A model generated the notes under the pieces. It did not search any database, had not been told where the DNA came from, and was given only the letters and a program-made list of their open reading frames with translations. From Archaeoglobus_B sp964471215 (GTDB lineage: Archaea; Halobacteriota; Archaeoglobi; Archaeoglobales; Archaeoglobaceae), in NCBI GenBank assembly GCA_964471215.1, contig CAYYFC010000036.1, positions 1-15,486 of the forward strand: a stretch of DNA of 15,486 nt. Direction: 5' to 3'. Position 1 is the stretch's first letter. Each line of letters starts with the position of its first letter. Of the stretch, positions 13,906 through 15,486 are shown one piece after another. The translations under genes were made by a program, and so were the position numbers.

Positions 13906-15315
13906 TCAGTTTTCCTTCAGAGTCTTTCTGAGTATGCTTTCGGCAGCTATAAGACCTGTTACAGCCGCACCAACTATTCCTCTGCTTATTCCCGCTCCAT
14001 CTCCAACAGCGTAAACATTTGGTATGTTCGTTTCCATCTCGCAATTAACCCTGAGCTTCAGTGAGTAGAACTTTATTTCAGGAGCGTAGATCAAGGTTGA
14101 GTCGTCGGCTACCCCAGGTATAACCCTGTCTAGAACCTCGAGTGCATCTACTATGTCATCTATTACCCTTGCAGGATATGCAAGGCTGATGTCACCTGGA
14201 ATAGCCGTTTTGAGCGTTGGCTGGACTAGTACGTTATTCTTTATCCTGTTCTCCGTACTCCTCCTTCCAAGTCTGAGATCCTTAAGTCTCTGCACTATAG
14301 GATTTCCCCCACCGAGTTTTGTTGTTATCCTTGCAAGATCTCTTCCCCATTCATTCGGCTCCTCAAAAGGTTCTGTGAACTTGTAATGACCTAGTAATGC
14401 GAAGTTTGTGTTGTTCGTCTTTTCCTTCGCCTTGCTATGACCGTTTACCAAGCAGAAATCTCCGTGATCCTCTCTTATCACCCACCCTCTGGGACATGTG
14501 CAGAATGTCCTCACGTAATCGTCGTGCCTCTTTGTTATTATCCTCAATTTGGGATCGTATACGACCGATGTTATCTCCTCCATTATCGATGCAGGTACTT
14601 CCACCCTTACACCGACATCTATGGACTTGTTAGTATTGTTCGTTGCTATCCTGTACTTCTTCACCCACTTTTCAAGCCATTCCGCTCCTCCCCTACCAAC
14701 TCCGATTATAAGGTATTCGTATTCGAACTTCTTCCCGTCCTTAAGTGTTACAACCTTTCTGTTTGGATTTATGTCTACAACAGTCCTTTTAGTAAAAATC
14801 TTCACACCGTTGTCCCTCAGATATCCTTCTATACTCCTTATAACCTTCGGTAGTTCATCACTTCCGACGTGCCTCTGCTTGAGAGGTACGAATTCTATTC
14901 CAGCCGAATTTGCCCTTCTCAGAAACTCCTCCACTTTCTCCTTATCAACACCATATACCTCGTTTGGCGCCCCGTGGTTCAGGAATATCTCGTCAACTTC
15001 CTCCATCTTCCTTAGAAGATACTCAGTGTCAACGAGATCTATTAGATCACCACCTACCGTGAAGCTTGACGGATATTCGGGAATGGCGAAGTTTAACTTT
15101 CCATCCGATAGACCTCCCGCACCTCCTACACCGAATGCTATATTACATGGTCTGCATTTCTTGCAGTAACTCTGGGCTAGATCGCTAGGACATCTCCTCT
15201 TGTCTATGTCTCTTCCCAGCTCAAAGATGGCAACATCCATTTTGCCGGCAAGTCTGTAAGCTGAGAACAGTCCTCCAGGTCCTGCCCCTACGATTATTAC
15301 ATCGAACTTTTTCAT
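13906..15315 (-). CDS. FAD-dependent dehydrogenase of unknown substrate, with a cysteine cluster
   Basis: A 469-residue flavoprotein resembling the uncharacterised FAD-dependent dehydrogenases of COG2509. The N-terminal dinucleotide fold has GAGPGG (10-15) and an acidic residue (E32) ending the second strand. C42, C51, C54 and C57 lie in a short loop, followed by GVGGAGGLSDGKLN (62-75), a glycine-rich motif typical of this group. Three Cys within seven residues plus one nearby could bind metal or an Fe-S cluster, which is inference. The C-terminal YAVGDGAGISRGIVGAA motif (about 434-451) closes the FAD site. No signal peptide or membrane helix is seen. A TATA box 28 bases before the ATG suggests a leaderless mRNA. 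polB lies downstream on the same strand with its own promoter. The substrate is unknown; geranylgeranyl reductase and thiamine-ribose enzymes are more distant look-alikes. Confidence 0.8.
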   Translation of the reverse strand: MKKFDVIIVGAGPGGLFSAYRLAGKMDVAIFELGRDIDKRRCPSDLAQSYCKKCRPCNIAFGVGGAGGLSDGKLNFAIPEYPSSFTVGGDLIDLVDTEYLLRKMEEVDEIFLNHGAPNEVYGVDKEKVEEFLRRANSAGIEFVPLKQRHVGSDELPKVIRSIEGYLRDNGVKIFTKRTVVDINPNRKVVTLKDGKKFEYEYLIIGVGRGGAEWLEKWVKKYRIATNNTNKSIDVGVRVEVPASIMEEITSVVYDPKLRIITKRHDDYVRTFCTCPRGWVIREDHGDFCLVNGHSKAKEKTNNTNFALLGHYKFTEPFEEPNEWGRDLARITTKLGGGNPIVQRLKDLRLGRRSTENRIKNNVLVQPTLKTAIPGDISLAYPARVIDDIVDALEVLDRVIPGVADDSTLIYAPEIKFYSLKLRVNCEMETNIPNVYAVGDGAGISRGIVGAAVTGLIAAESILRKTLKEN

Positions 15316-15338
15316 CCTTTTTAAAATCTTTGATAAAG

Positions 15339-15348
15339 TATATTTAGA
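15339..15348 (-). promoter_or_regulatory. TATA box of the FAD-dehydrogenase gene
   Basis: On the minus strand CTAAATATAC is centred about 28 bases before the ATG at 15315. Transcription would start at or a few bases before the start codon. The remaining bases to 15486 are AT-rich and show no further gene. Confidence 0.45.
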
Positions 15349-15486
15349 TTTTTTGATCTTCGACGGATTGTTGTAAATTGGAGAATTCTTAGGATTTAAC
15401 TAAAAATTATGATAGGCTATCCGGTGCTGACAGGGTTCGACATATTTTTAATTTAAATTAGGAACATTCAATTAAAAACCCGAAAG

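Noticed and set aside
14549..15169. 206-residue frame opposite the FAD-dehydrogenase gene
   Set aside because: It is a Ser/Thr/Pro-rich antisense shadow with no motif; the flavoprotein frame is clearly the coding one.
15412..15440. tRNA-like text GACAGGGTTCGACAT near the right edge
   Set aside because: The T-loop-like GGGTTCGAC has no matching 3' T-stem strand and no acceptor stem, so it is not a tRNA. A short relic is possible but cannot be supported.
1..15486. CRISPR array or Cas genes
   Set aside because: No regularly spaced repeat units occur in any intergenic stretch and no Cas-like protein is encoded.

Overview
This window looks like chromosomal DNA from a hyperthermophilic euryarchaeon of the order Archaeoglobales. 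The evidence is a short LDH-like malate dehydrogenase and a family B DNA polymerase whose exteins resemble the Archaeoglobus fulgidus proteins as I remember them, GatE (archaea only), and archaeal TATA elements placed for leaderless mRNAs. The DNA is fairly AT-rich, so a relative such as A. profundus, Ferroglobus or Geoglobus fits better than A. fulgidus itself. That placement is inference.

Layout. Bases 1-1735 are AT-rich and gene-poor. They hold a small winged-helix regulator, a one-pass membrane protein, inverted and direct repeats, and about 560 bases of possible mobile-element debris, ending at the 3' end of a tRNA-Gln(CUG) gene on the minus strand. This is the accessory part. From 1950 the window is tightly packed: a ChlI/MoxR-type AAA+ ATPase overlapping a VWA protein (plus strand); convergent with them a CoA-disulfide-reductase/rhodanese fusion followed by malate dehydrogenase (minus strand); divergent from those a UbiD-family decarboxylase (plus strand); then on the minus strand a FAD-dependent dehydrogenase, DNA polymerase B and GatE.

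The most striking object is polB. Its 1068-residue frame is a polymerase of about 783 residues interrupted by two endonuclease-free mini-inteins, 135 and 150 residues long. They sit inside motif A and motif C, the two motifs that carry the catalytic aspartates, so no active polymerase exists until both have spliced out.

How the genes fit together. GatE with its GatD partner (not in this window) makes Gln-tRNA(Gln) from Glu-tRNA(Gln), and one substrate tRNA is encoded 7 kb away. Malate dehydrogenase and the NADH-linked disulfide/persulfide reductase share an operon and may share NAD(H) redox balance. The AAA+/VWA pair is a chelatase- or MoxR-like remodelling machine with no visible substrate. 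The clearest candidates for something little described are the doubly interrupted polymerase, the Cys-motif AAA+/VWA pair and the repeat-bearing region next to tRNA-Gln.
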